Shown one piece after another: positions 17,510-26,017 of a stretch of DNA of 64,000 nucleotides. The stretch is from the NCBI GenBank assembly GCA_016712465.1, contig JADJQZ010000001.1, positions 5,642,001-5,706,000 of the forward strand, written 5' to 3'. The position numbers were made by a program, and so were the translations under genes. The notes under the pieces are model-generated. The model worked only from the letters and a program-made list of their open reading frames with translations, was not told where the DNA came from and made no database searches. This stretch comes from Candidatus Obscuribacter sp. GTDB lineage: Bacteria > Cyanobacteriota > Vampirovibrionia > Obscuribacterales > Obscuribacteraceae. Each line of letters begins with the position of its first letter. Position 1 is the first letter of the stretch.

Positions 17510-17601
17510 CAGATCGTTGGGCGTGGCGGGAGCCGACGAACCTGGTCAGGGGGGAAACCCAGCAGCCATAAGTTGAACTTTCGGGTGCGTCCAGCGGTCT
17601 G
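17510..17601 (+). ncRNA. ffs: small bacterial signal recognition particle RNA (4.5S)
   Basis: The universally conserved apical core is present: GGTCAGG, then GGG-GAAA-CCC (stem with a GNRA tetraloop), then AGCAGCC at 17533-17557. The flanks close a long helix: 17510-17523 pairs with 17588-17601 through 14 mostly Watson-Crick positions. The resulting ~92-nt hairpin has the size and shape of the 4.5S RNA that binds Ffh and targets membrane proteins. TATAAT sits just upstream. A small GspE/MshE N-domain-like gene starts 40 nt downstream. Confidence 0.9.
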
Positions 17602-17640
17602 CTATTTAAAAGTAAAGTCAAAGTCAAACTCAGAGCTAAG

Positions 17641-17916
17641 ATGTCAAAATCGTCCAAGAGCCCCAAGGGTAATAACGACAACCACGATCAGGAACCGAGC
17701 CGTACCCTTCTGGGTCAAATTCTCGTGGAGCTTGACTACATAACCATCTATCAGCTCGATGAAGCTCTGCGCATCCAGAGAGAAGACAAAGATTGCGGTC
17801 GTGAAGCCAAGCCCCTCGGTCAGATTTTGCTGGAGCTGGGCTACTGTGGTCCTAACCAATTAATCAGAGCCATCCAGGTTCAAGCCGAATATCGCAAAGC
17901 GCAAGCCAGCAAGTAA
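17641..17916 (+). CDS. small protein with GspE/MshE N-terminal-like repeats
   Basis: 91 residues. After a polar ~20-residue lead it contains LLGQILVELDYITIYQLDEALRIQ and then PLGQILLELGYCGPNQLIRAIQVQ. These are two copies of the short helical motif found in the N-terminal domain of type II secretion/type IV pilus ATPases (T2SSE_N/MshEN). No ATPase domain is attached, so it may be a free adaptor or nucleotide-binding module. It lies directly after the SRP RNA gene. Function not known. Confidence 0.6.
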   Translation: MSKSSKSPKGNNDNHDQEPSRTLLGQILVELDYITIYQLDEALRIQREDKDCGREAKPLGQILLELGYCGPNQLIRAIQVQAEYRKAQASK

Positions 17917-17942
17917 TTCAGCAAGCGCTAAATACACTTATC

Positions 17943-18024
17943 GGGTTAAACTTCTAGTTGTGTCCGTCTATGTCTTTGCAGATATAGATTTATCCGTCAA
18001 GCGTCAGGGTCAAACTTCTAGTTG
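17943..18024 (+). repeat. direct repeat of an 18-bp element at a start codon
   Basis: GGGTTAAACTTCTAGTTG (17943-17960) recurs as GGGTCAAACTTCTAGTTG (18007-18024) with one mismatch, 64 nt apart. The second copy ends on the TTG start of the sensor-like gene. Confidence 0.7.
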
Positions 18025-20406
18025 AATCTCAGTAGTCGTCTCACTTTCGCACTAGTAACTGTAGTAATTGTCGTTGTCTTCGGACACGTAGCTTATAGCG
18101 TCTATCTTGAGTACCGCAGCACCAGAACGGAAGCCGGCATCAGCCTCTCCGACCCCAACGATAAGGAAGGTCGCTGTGCCAAGCTGAAGCTGCTTGGCAG
18201 CCTACAAAGCACCCAGACTTTCACCGACCTGGTGGCTCGCAAGCTCTTAAAAGATAACAAGGTCAAAACCGGTCTTGACGACCGGGACAAGAATCTGTTG
18301 GCCCAGGCAGCGAAAGAAACTGCTGAGCGCGAAATTTTCGCCGGCTCCATCTGGCTCCTGGATGAAAAGGGAAATGTCCTCTTTAACAGCGACACACCCC
18401 AGAAGTCCGGTTATTCCCTGAAGCAAGACAGTCAGGGTCTGGATGTAGCCATTTCCACCAAACAAGAATTCCACGGCACCCTCTCCAACAACCAGACCGG
18501 CATGGTCTCAGTCAGCACCATCCTGCCTGCGCCCCACGGCTTCATTGTGGTAAACCAGCCAATCTCGCAGGAATATCTCTCGGCCATCGCCACCCGCATC
18601 GGCATTGAGAATCCACGGGCCCAGGGTGTGGAACTGGCTATTTATTCCAGAAGACAGAGCAAAACCGTGGCCTGGTCTCAGGACTTCCCCCAGCAAAAGT
18701 GCTTCCGCTTCCTCCAGGAGATAAATTTGAAGGGTCTGCCCCAGGGCTACCCGGAAAAGCCTTTCGCAGCCATCACCGGCATATCATTTATTGATCAGCT
18801 CCTGGTACCGGCGCCGGGCTTTGAAAGAGCGGACGGCTGGTGGATTGACTTTCGCACCCTGGATAAATCAGGCGAATTCAACGCCGTCATCTTCCTGGCC
18901 AAGCCAGTACCCAGCATGACCAGTAAGGCCGTGGAAGTGGTGCTGCTGGGCGGACTGGTAGGCGTTCTGGGAGTATTGGTGGGAATTTTCCTGGCCACTC
19001 GCATTGCCGCCTCCGTCAACGAACCCATGAAGTTTCTCATCAAGCGCACCCGGGCCATTGCCAACAACAAGCAAGTAATTCCGCCTCTGGAAGGGCTCAC
19101 CGGCGACTGGTACGACCTTGGCGAATTAATAGATACGGCAGTACTGTCCATGCGCTCCACCACCCAGAACCTGAAAACTCAGTTGACCAAACAGATGAAG
19201 CAGGTGGAAGAGCGCAATCAACTGGCCGAACAGTCCACCCAGCAAGTGGATGTACTCAATAACCAGATCACGCACCAGGCCAAGCAGATAGCTGAATACT
19301 CAAGGCAAATCAATCAGGCCAATCGCCAGGCCATCATGGTGCAGCAACAACTGGACGCCGTCTTGCAAGCCAGTACGGAAGGCTATTTGATCACGGATCA
19401 ATTCGGCAACATATTGCACGCCAACCCCATCGTCCTCAATTGGCTAGGTACCACTGAAGGTGAAATCGCCGGCCGACTCTGCTTCGATCTGGTGCGCAAA
19501 CCGGGCGAACCTTCCCATATGGAAAGCCCCGGACAGGCTTTCGCCCAGCACGGCGGCAATGCCAACGCCCTCATCGAGCAGTTCTACCCCGAAGGCGTGG
19601 TGCACTCCAAAGACGGCAGCAAGAAAATCGAAGTGCTGGCCCACCTGCAACCGCTTTCGGGAGATGACGGCAATATCCAGGGCTATATCATGGTGCTGCG
19701 CGACAAATCTCTTCGAAGCGAAAATCAACTCTTGCGGCAAGAAATAGTCACCATGCTGCAGGAAAACATCCGCGCTCCTCTTGCCGCAGGCGAAATGGGA
19801 TGGTCGGCAATTCTATCAAATGCGGACAACACCATGCACCCCTCGGTCAGCAAATCTCTGGCCGACCTGCACCTCAATTACGAACAGATGATCGGCCTCG
19901 TGGACAGCCTCCTGATGATGTACGGCGGCTTCGTCCCACAGCCGGTGGTGCCGAAAGAACAAATCGCCATCACCCGCCTGGTAGCCGACGCCCTCGACGA
20001 AGTCACCCCTCTGGCCAGGGAAAGACAGCTTACCCTCGACTACAAGACCGTCACCGGTCTGCCCCTGATCAGCGGCAACAAGGAAGCGATCATGGGCATC
20101 TTACGCCAGGTGCTGGAGCGTATGATCGTCATCACCGCCGCTGGTGGCAGGGTGAGAATCGAAAGCCAGTTGCGCGGCAATGAAATGCGCATCGGCGTAT
20201 CCAGTTCCGGACCGGCCCTGCCCGAATTTGAAATCCAGGATATGTTCCTGGGCTTCATCGAAGGCAAACACGCGCTAGAGACTTACGGTTCCCGCCTTTC
20301 CATGCAGTTGGCCCGCACCAATGTGGAGCGCATGGGCGGCAGAATCTGGGCCGAGTCGGAAGCCGGTCGCGGCACCGTTACCTACTTTACCTTGCCTACA
20401 AACTAA
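18022..20406 (+). CDS. membrane sensor with PAS domain and degenerate histidine-kinase core
   Basis: 794 residues with TTG start. TM1 is at residues ~6-28, then a periplasmic sensor region (~30-300), TM2 (~304-328), a HAMP-like segment and coiled coil (~330-440), a PAS domain (~441-560), a DHp-like helix pair and a Bergerat-like C-terminus ending GGRIWAESEAGRGTVTYFTLP. The DHp motif reads QENIRAPL, so Glu581 stands where the phospho-accepting His belongs. The N-box Asn is replaced (LRQVLERMIVI) and the G1 box reads SSSGPALPE instead of DxGxG. It is therefore probably unable to phosphorylate itself and may act as an allosteric sensor or scaffold. No response regulator lies nearby. Confidence 0.8.
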   Translation: MNLSSRLTFALVTVVIVVVFGHVAYSVYLEYRSTRTEAGISLSDPNDKEGRCAKLKLLGSLQSTQTFTDLVARKLLKDNKVKTGLDDRDKNLLAQAAKETAEREIFAGSIWLLDEKGNVLFNSDTPQKSGYSLKQDSQGLDVAISTKQEFHGTLSNNQTGMVSVSTILPAPHGFIVVNQPISQEYLSAIATRIGIENPRAQGVELAIYSRRQSKTVAWSQDFPQQKCFRFLQEINLKGLPQGYPEKPFAAITGISFIDQLLVPAPGFERADGWWIDFRTLDKSGEFNAVIFLAKPVPSMTSKAVEVVLLGGLVGVLGVLVGIFLATRIAASVNEPMKFLIKRTRAIANNKQVIPPLEGLTGDWYDLGELIDTAVLSMRSTTQNLKTQLTKQMKQVEERNQLAEQSTQQVDVLNNQITHQAKQIAEYSRQINQANRQAIMVQQQLDAVLQASTEGYLITDQFGNILHANPIVLNWLGTTEGEIAGRLCFDLVRKPGEPSHMESPGQAFAQHGGNANALIEQFYPEGVVHSKDGSKKIEVLAHLQPLSGDDGNIQGYIMVLRDKSLRSENQLLRQEIVTMLQENIRAPLAAGEMGWSAILSNADNTMHPSVSKSLADLHLNYEQMIGLVDSLLMMYGGFVPQPVVPKEQIAITRLVADALDEVTPLARERQLTLDYKTVTGLPLISGNKEAIMGILRQVLERMIVITAAGGRVRIESQLRGNEMRIGVSSSGPALPEFEIQDMFLGFIEGKHALETYGSRLSMQLARTNVERMGGRIWAESEAGRGTVTYFTLPTN

Positions 20407-20407
20407 G

Positions 20408-21754
20408 CTATGGAAAGAAGTAGGAAGCAAAAGCCTTATTCAAGACCTTAACCGAGGTGGCCCTTGCCCCTTTACCACTGGCCGGAGAACAATCAGCCAG
20501 GGTAAAATCTGCAGCAGCCTGCTCTTTCAAGGGCGTAGTACCTTTAAGGGCCTTGATCAGTTCCGCCTGGCGAAACTGGGGATCGGCAAGAGTGGAAGCT
20601 AGAAGCACGGTATTACCCAGCACATTGTACTGAAAGTTGCCGCTTGCCTTTGCTCTGGCCGCAGCGTCGGCACGAATCAGGCCGCCATAGAAAATGGAAT
20701 TCACCACAGTCAAATTGCCGTTACTGTTGTAGTTAAGATTGTTGTGGGGAAGCCCGAGATAGTTGGCATCGGTCATAAAGGCCGTGTTCCGTCTCAAGAC
20801 CGTGCGACTGGTGCCGGCAGCCCCAGAAAGCAAAATATTGTCCTGGGATGCATTAAGAAAGAGCGAGCCGTTCACTGCCAAAAATCCAGAGCTGCTTTTA
20901 TTGATTAGCCCCTGAGCCAGACCAGGACCAAAGACGCAATTAGAAACCTCGACCCGACTGTCTTCACGGCCGCCATTGACCACAAAACCACCGGCCGAGC
21001 GGTTGTAGGTATCGAAGAACCAGCAGCGCTCGAAATCACTATTGCTTTCTGAAGTGGGAAAGCCCTGCTGGGCCATGAGCAAGCAATTGAATATATCCAG
21101 GCACTTATAGACGTTATTGTTGCCGGCGAAAAGCAAACCCACACCGGGCACCTTACTGGGATTGATAATCGGCCCGAAAACGCCGGCAATTTCCAGATTA
21201 GAAAGCCAATTGTTGGAGCCGGTGACGGCTACACCCTGAAACAAATAGTCGGATATGCGCAGACCGCCACGACGACTGCCATACATCCTTATATAACTTC
21301 CTGCAAGTCTCACACCCACAGGCAAGCGCACCTGCGCACCACCCACAAAGCCGCTCAAGGTGACCCGACCGTTATGACCGGGCTCCGGACTTTGCATGAT
21401 TGTAATCGGGTTGGTCGCTGTACCACTTACACCTATATCCAGAGCAGTTGTATAAGTGACGCCGCCGGTGCCGCCATCCAATATAATTCGATCGCCAGGC
21501 TGAATAGGGCTGATACCAAAATTCAAGGGCGGAATATTGCGTAAGGCCGTAGACCAACTCAGACCGGTTGTACCGTCACCAGCCGGAGAAATATAGTAAT
21601 CGCGCGCCTGACAGGCAGAACATGCTAAGAAAATAGATGAGAGAAGGAGTGCCGCAACTGCCAGTTCCTTTTTAGCTGTTCTAGCTGTTTTCCACGGGCG
21701 AAGTAAACCGAGCCGCCGAGCGCCGAACGCTCGCGGCCTTACTGAATTTTGCAT
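20408..21754 (-). CDS. secreted right-handed beta-helix protein
   Basis: 448 residues from ATG 21754, which has GGGAG 10 nt upstream; the frame is open further upstream but lacks such a site. A basic N-terminus leads to a signal segment (KKELAVAALLLSSIFLACSA) ending ACQA before RDYYISP. The mature part starts DYYISPAGDGTTGLSWSTAL and PGDRIILDGG, the entry motif of parallel beta-helix/pectate-lyase-like proteins. It then runs through many short NG/N-rich coils (ITIMQSP, SYIRMYGSR, NNWLSNLEI, NNNVYKCLDI). It probably acts on or binds polysaccharide outside the cell. No catalytic set was identified. It converges on the sensor gene with one nt between them. Confidence 0.75.
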   Translation of the reverse strand: MQNSVRPRAFGARRLGLLRPWKTARTAKKELAVAALLLSSIFLACSACQARDYYISPAGDGTTGLSWSTALRNIPPLNFGISPIQPGDRIILDGGTGGVTYTTALDIGVSGTATNPITIMQSPEPGHNGRVTLSGFVGGAQVRLPVGVRLAGSYIRMYGSRRGGLRISDYLFQGVAVTGSNNWLSNLEIAGVFGPIINPSKVPGVGLLFAGNNNVYKCLDIFNCLLMAQQGFPTSESNSDFERCWFFDTYNRSAGGFVVNGGREDSRVEVSNCVFGPGLAQGLINKSSSGFLAVNGSLFLNASQDNILLSGAAGTSRTVLRRNTAFMTDANYLGLPHNNLNYNSNGNLTVVNSIFYGGLIRADAAARAKASGNFQYNVLGNTVLLASTLADPQFRQAELIKALKGTTPLKEQAAADFTLADCSPASGKGARATSVKVLNKAFASYFFP

Positions 21755-21961
21755 AATGCCGATACTCCCTGAAAGGCTTGAAAGATACCAGTACAGCGTA
21801 TGGATTAGTCGTGAAGTGTTCGTGACGCGAAAGTGAATTTGGCGTGATACGCGAAATACTTTATTCTCAGTTTTCATTTAATGTGCGCCGCCATAATTTA
21901 GACACAAGCGCTTCCTATTATGAAACTCACAAAACCTTACTAATTTTTCTGGAGTGCGCAT

Positions 21962-22504
21962 ATGACTAATCGCACCGCGGCTTTTGCCGCCCTAATCTGC
22001 CTGGCATCGCTCAGTTTCAATGGGGCTGCAATGGCCCAGGTAGAAAATCAGGGAGAAACTCTCAACGGAGAACTGGAACAGAACTACAAAAGCTCTACGT
22101 CAAAAAAGAAAAAGGAAAGAGCGCTCTCACCCTATGAGATGCAAGAACAGGCTCTGGAACAGTCACGCTCCCTCTACGGCAATCCACAAGGAATGCAGAG
22201 CCAGAGCGGCTATGGTAATCCATCTCCGCAGTACAGCCAGGCCGACTACGGCAACGGCAACAGCGGCAACTACAACAATTACACCGAAACCTCCACCAAT
22301 CCAGGCGCACCGACCTATAACGCCTACGCTTCCAAACCCAGCAAGCTGAGAACGGCCCTCGGTGCCGCCGGCAAGCTAATAGGCACCACTGCCGCAGTAG
22401 CGATTCCAGTCACATCCATTGTCTTGATGAACAGAGCGGCAGCCAGAAATGGTACCATGGGTGGTTTCAATTCCAATCGTTTCAATCGCATCAGCGGCTT
22501 CTAA
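21962..22504 (+). CDS. secreted Gln/Asn/Ser/Tyr-rich protein with hydrophobic C-terminal segment
   Basis: 180 residues. The signal peptide ends at AMAQ (residue ~25). A Lys-rich patch (SKKKKER) and a low-complexity Q/N/S/Y/G region (~65-125) follow. A hydrophobic helix (~138-157, LGAAGKLIGTTAAVAIPVTS) and a short Asn/Arg tail end the protein. GGAG lies upstream of the ATG. No family recognised. It may be envelope-attached through the hydrophobic segment. Confidence 0.7.
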   Translation: MTNRTAAFAALICLASLSFNGAAMAQVENQGETLNGELEQNYKSSTSKKKKERALSPYEMQEQALEQSRSLYGNPQGMQSQSGYGNPSPQYSQADYGNGNSGNYNNYTETSTNPGAPTYNAYASKPSKLRTALGAAGKLIGTTAAVAIPVTSIVLMNRAAARNGTMGGFNSNRFNRISGF

Positions 22505-22570
22505 AAGAGAACAAACCCACAATTGCACCTAAACCACAAGGACTATTCAGGTCCGAAACAGCCTGCCGCT

Positions 22571-22600
22571 TGACCGACTCCTAATTCCGGGAGTCGGTCA
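22571..22600 (+). terminator. GC-rich stem-loop between two secreted-protein genes
   Basis: TGACCGACTCC (22571-22581) pairs perfectly with GGAGTCGGTCA (22590-22600) across an 8-nt loop. No T-run follows, so it may be a rho-linked terminator, an mRNA 3'-end stabiliser or an operator. Confidence 0.4.
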
Positions 22601-22638
22601 GTCAGGCTTAATATAGATTGGAGAGTAAAGGCACAGAA

Positions 22639-23484
22639 ATGAACGGACCATTTCGAAACAAAACACCAGAATTTTTAACTGCTCTCACCTTGTCACTTTC
22701 AATGACTCTGTTAATAGGTGCGCCCATGACGGCAGCGGCTGATTTGAAAAACCTGGAAGCGGCTTACGGCCAGGTAGTGCCGAAGCTGAAAGCCTGCAGC
22801 AAGAGCAATTTCAACTGGGACTGGCTCACCCCCCTCAATAATCTGGAGAGATGCTATTTGCAGGAAGGCAATTATCAGGCCGCCGAGCCTCTGGCCCGGG
22901 AACGCTTGCGCATTCTCACCTTGACCTTTGGTCAAGACGGCAACAGCGCATCAGCCATGACCAATCTGGCAGAGATTCTTCTCAAATTAAACAAACTGGA
23001 TGAAGCGGAACAATTGTTCAAAACCGCCCTCTCCATAAACAAGCAAGAGTCTCATGTCTACGGTCAACCTGCCCCCAACTTCGGCTGTCAGCATGTGAGC
23101 AGGCAACTGACCGGGCTGGGGCATATTTGCTTGAAGCGAGGTAAGGCTCAAGATGCCGAGCTTTTTTTCAGGGAAAACTATGATCTGGCCCTCAAGGAAG
23201 AACAAGAGAGACCGAGAGCCATTTACACACCACAAGCCTGCCTGGAACTGGGCAAGTGCCTGCAAGAAACAGGCAAGACCGGAGAGGCCATGGCGCTCTA
23301 TGAAAAGGTGGTGCAGTTACCGGTGAATGCCCACAGCCAGACGGCTAAAGCGGCGGTATTGAGAAACTACGCAGATCTGTTGAAAAAGACCGGCAAAGCC
23401 GGTCAGGCCGGTCGGCTTTTAGAAGAGGCTAAAAAACTGGAAGAGAGCCACAAAGCCATGAACCGCTCGCAATTAGACTACTGA
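22639..23484 (+). CDS. secreted tetratricopeptide-repeat protein
   Basis: About 281 residues from ATG 22639, with AAAGG 7 nt upstream; a TTG at 22618 is the alternative. A signal peptide (~15-35, ending PMTAAA) precedes TPR-type helix pairs: NLERCYLQEGNYQAAEPLARE, NLAEILLKLNKLDEAEQLFKTAL, LGHICLKRGKAQDAELFF, LGKCLQETGKTGEAMALYEKV and YADLLKKTGKAGQAGRLLEEA. It should be a periplasmic or surface protein-protein interaction scaffold. Partners unknown. Confidence 0.8.
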   Translation: MNGPFRNKTPEFLTALTLSLSMTLLIGAPMTAAADLKNLEAAYGQVVPKLKACSKSNFNWDWLTPLNNLERCYLQEGNYQAAEPLARERLRILTLTFGQDGNSASAMTNLAEILLKLNKLDEAEQLFKTALSINKQESHVYGQPAPNFGCQHVSRQLTGLGHICLKRGKAQDAELFFRENYDLALKEEQERPRAIYTPQACLELGKCLQETGKTGEAMALYEKVVQLPVNAHSQTAKAAVLRNYADLLKKTGKAGQAGRLLEEAKKLEESHKAMNRSQLDY

Positions 23485-23490
23485 CATTGC

Positions 23491-23976
23491 TCAAAGAGTA
23501 AGTAGCCACTCCTCATTGATCAGGCCTTCCTCGAAGCTCCAGCGCCCATCTTCCTCGCCTTCCACCAGGAGCGCTTTCAAGGCTGCCAGAGGCACGCCTG
23601 GAGGCACATCTACGGCAGCCATGCCGTATTGAACGATACCTTCCACGGACACGCCATAAGGTTTGAGCAAATCAATGAACAAGCGGAGGGACTCTGCGAC
23701 GTCAATGGCACCATGCAGCACCACCCTCAAAGTCAGATGCCCGCCCCATTGATGCTTTTCTTCAAACCAGAGCACCCCTTCTTGATCAGGTCTGGCCACC
23801 ACCACATCGCAAGCGGCAAGATTGCGAACAAACCAGGGCACGTTGTCTATTTTGTAGAGATGCTCAGCCACCTTTAAGGCCCAGAGCCCTTCGCTGTTCA
23901 CGGGAGGCCAACCGCCTTCGTCCGGCTCGAGGGCAAATCTGACTTTTACGAAGGGCTCGTCTATGGCCTCAGACAT
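23491..23976 (-). CDS. DUF4265-like protein
   Basis: 161 residues without signal peptide. The N-terminal pattern VKVRFALEPDEGGWPPVNSEGLWA..., then YKIDNVPWFVRNLAACDVV, matches the DUF4265 family, which is cytoplasmic and of unknown function. Its ATG directly follows the TAG of the TPR gene upstream (23977), so the two are translated together. It converges on the secreted TPR gene. Confidence 0.65.
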   Translation of the reverse strand: MSEAIDEPFVKVRFALEPDEGGWPPVNSEGLWALKVAEHLYKIDNVPWFVRNLAACDVVVARPDQEGVLWFEEKHQWGGHLTLRVVLHGAIDVAESLRLFIDLLKPYGVSVEGIVQYGMAAVDVPPGVPLAALKALLVEGEEDGRWSFEEGLINEEWLLTL

Positions 23977-24579
23977 CTACCGCTCCAGAGTGGCGATACG
24001 TTCTTCCAGGCGGACCGCTTCTTCTTCCCTTTCCAGTTTGCGCAAAAGAGCCGCATAATTTTTCAATATGGGCAAAAGCTGCTCATCATCAGGGCCAAGC
24101 AGTTTCTCCCGAATCTCAAGAGCCCGCTTGAAGAGTATTTCGGCCTTTTCAAAACGACGCTTGGCGCAATGTAAGGTAGCCAGGTTGTGAAGATTCACAG
24201 CCGTGTCCAGGTGTTCTTCACCATACAAATCAAGCTTCAAATCTAGACAGCGCTCGTAAAGTTCTTCCGCCATCTGATACTTGCCCTGCAACTGATAGAG
24301 CGCCGCCAGGTTGTTCAAACCTTTGCTGAGGCGTTCCAGATCCTGGCGCTGTCTCGCTTTTTCTTCGGGGTCGGCAGGATTGAGAGCACTCACCACCTGG
24401 CTCGATTGCAAGCCTTCAGCCAGAGCCTCAGCAGCTTTCAAGGCGGCAATGAACTTTATCTCGCCAAAGGCATAACGCCTGTCGGCATGGGCTTTATGGC
24501 CCTCTTCCGTGTATTTTAGCCAGGTCGCTTCCAACTCTAAGCGCTTATCTAGCGTCAGGACGCCCTCTTCCTTTTCCAT
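23977..24579 (-). CDS. cytoplasmic TPR (kinesin-light-chain-like) protein
   Basis: About 200 residues from ATG 24579 (GGTGG-type site upstream); an earlier ATG at 24660 would add 27 residues of unlikely composition. It contains TPR units of the kinesin-light-chain style: LNNLAALYQLQGKYQMAEELYERCLDLKLDLYGEEHLDTAVNLHNLATLHCAKRRFEKAEILFKRALEIREKLLGPDD (given as recognisable blocks with 42-residue spacing). The ends are charged helices. It has no signal peptide. It is paired with the DUF4265-like gene. Confidence 0.75.
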   Translation of the reverse strand: MEKEEGVLTLDKRLELEATWLKYTEEGHKAHADRRYAFGEIKFIAALKAAEALAEGLQSSQVVSALNPADPEEKARQRQDLERLSKGLNNLAALYQLQGKYQMAEELYERCLDLKLDLYGEEHLDTAVNLHNLATLHCAKRRFEKAEILFKRALEIREKLLGPDDEQLLPILKNYAALLRKLEREEEAVRLEERIATLER

Positions 24580-24715
24580 TTTTATCAATCCACCATAAAC
24601 ATACTGAAAACAGCCCTTCCAACCCCAGGGCTGAGGAGAGAGGCCTATCAAAACAGCCATAACTTTAACACCCCCGGGCTACCAAGACAGGGCCCTTGCA
24701 ATTGCACGCATACAT

Positions 24716-25501
24716 GTGTATGGTACAACAATGCCTCAAGTCACCGAAGTATTAGCCCGGTCAATTCTCACACCCCAGAAGGCAGGCTCTCTGGCCGGCG
24801 CCTACGACTTTTCCTTGAACCCATATGCCGGTTGTGCCTTTGCCTGTTCATATTGCTATGTCCCTAAATTTCCCTCGGCCAGACATCAGCCTGAACACTG
24901 GGGCGGCTGGGTGGAAGCAAAGTTGAACGCCCCACAGCTGATCAAGAAAGAGCGGGCGCTGGTCTTCGGTTCGCGCATCTTTTTTAGTTCAGCCACAGAT
25001 CCTTACCAGTACATCGAACTCAAGTACCGGCTCAGTCGGGCTTGCCTGGTAGAACTGCTCAAGTACAGACCGAAAAAACTAACGCTCCATACCCGCTCTC
25101 ACCTGATACTGCAAGACCTCGATCTCCTCAAGCAATTCGGGGAAAGCCTATCGGTAGGCATCAGCATCACTTCCGACTCAGAACAAGTCATAAGAGAATT
25201 CGAACCGCAGGCGCCAAGCCTTGCCAGACGCCTGCACTTGCTCAAAACGCTAAGCAGCGAGGGCATTTCCGTATTTGCCTCCCTGGCCCCCTTGCTTCCC
25301 CATGACGGGAAGAATCTGGTGCGTCTGATAAAGCCCTATGTCAGCCACGTCTGGCTGGACCAGCTGAGATGGCCGGAGGTCAGCACCGCTCCGGAGCTGT
25401 TCAAGCGCTATGAAGCCTACTTCCAGGAGGACAACTACCAGCGCGCCTTGCTTCGGCTCAAAAAGCATTTAACAGATTATGAACTTCGGGTAAAACCATA
25501 A
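24716..25501 (+). CDS. radical SAM protein, SplB/DNA-repair-photolyase-like family
   Basis: 261 residues. The [4Fe-4S]/SAM motif is CAFACSYC (Cx3Cx2C), preceded by SLNPYAGC. The following YCYVP, SSATDPYQYIE and TLHTRSHLILQDLDLL are typical of the SplB-like subgroup sometimes labelled Rv2578c-like. The reaction and substrate are not known. GTG 24716 or ATG 24731 may be the start; neither has a clear ribosome binding site. It stands alone between the divergent TPR pair and the pilin-like gene. Confidence 0.75.
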   Translation: MYGTTMPQVTEVLARSILTPQKAGSLAGAYDFSLNPYAGCAFACSYCYVPKFPSARHQPEHWGGWVEAKLNAPQLIKKERALVFGSRIFFSSATDPYQYIELKYRLSRACLVELLKYRPKKLTLHTRSHLILQDLDLLKQFGESLSVGISITSDSEQVIREFEPQAPSLARRLHLLKTLSSEGISVFASLAPLLPHDGKNLVRLIKPYVSHVWLDQLRWPEVSTAPELFKRYEAYFQEDNYQRALLRLKKHLTDYELRVKP

Positions 25502-25549
25502 CCCCACGGCTATTCCGGGGCAAAACTCAGATCATCCCTCTTGGCAGCC

Positions 25550-25558
25550 TGGTATAAT
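25550..25558 (+). promoter_or_regulatory. extended -10 promoter TGGTATAAT
   Basis: A TGn-TATAAT extended -10 element predicts a start near 25565 and a ~120-nt leader for the Flp-like pilin gene. It needs no -35 hexamer. Confidence 0.45.
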
Positions 25559-25686
25559 ATAGGCGGGGGGAATTTTTAAATTTACTAAGTCTTGCCAAGC
25601 TATTTCAGATATGCTTAGCATCTGGCGTCCGCATTTTGCTACTCATTGAGCTATTTAGCTCAGCTACTCGCTAAACTGGTTTTGCC

Positions 25687-25983
25687 ATGCACACCTCAAG
25701 AACAAGCCCTGCTCGGGCGAAGGCTCTGGCCATAGAGCAACCATCGGAGCCGCCCTTGACGGCTCCGGAAAGCAAAAGGAAAATGCCGTCCGGCAGGACG
25801 AGAAGACGCAGTCGAGCCCAAGCTCTCACTGAATATTCAACCCTTATTGCCTTCGTATCGGTCTTAATAGCCCTGGCCTTCTCCTTCACCGAAGGAAAAG
25901 TAGCACCAGCCGTGTCCAAAGCCTTCCATGAAACCGCAAAACAGTTGGACGCACTCTCCAACGCCGCCACAAGCGCATCCTGA
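25687..25983 (+). CDS. Flp/TadE-like small pilin protein
   Basis: 98 residues. A basic, Pro/Ser-rich lead of ~45 residues ends in RSRAQALTEYSTLIAF, the Flp-type prepilin junction with the conserved Glu/Tyr after the cleavage site. A ~20-residue hydrophobic helix and an amphipathic Ala-rich tail follow. The lead is longer than in most Flp prepilins. No prepilin peptidase or tad ATPase gene lies near, so it depends on machinery encoded elsewhere, or is a TadE-like membrane peptide. Confidence 0.55.
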   Translation: MHTSRTSPARAKALAIEQPSEPPLTAPESKRKMPSGRTRRRSRAQALTEYSTLIAFVSVLIALAFSFTEGKVAPAVSKAFHETAKQLDALSNAATSAS

Positions 25984-26017
25984 ATATTCTTGCCTCTTGC
26001 TCTAGAATAGACACTCG

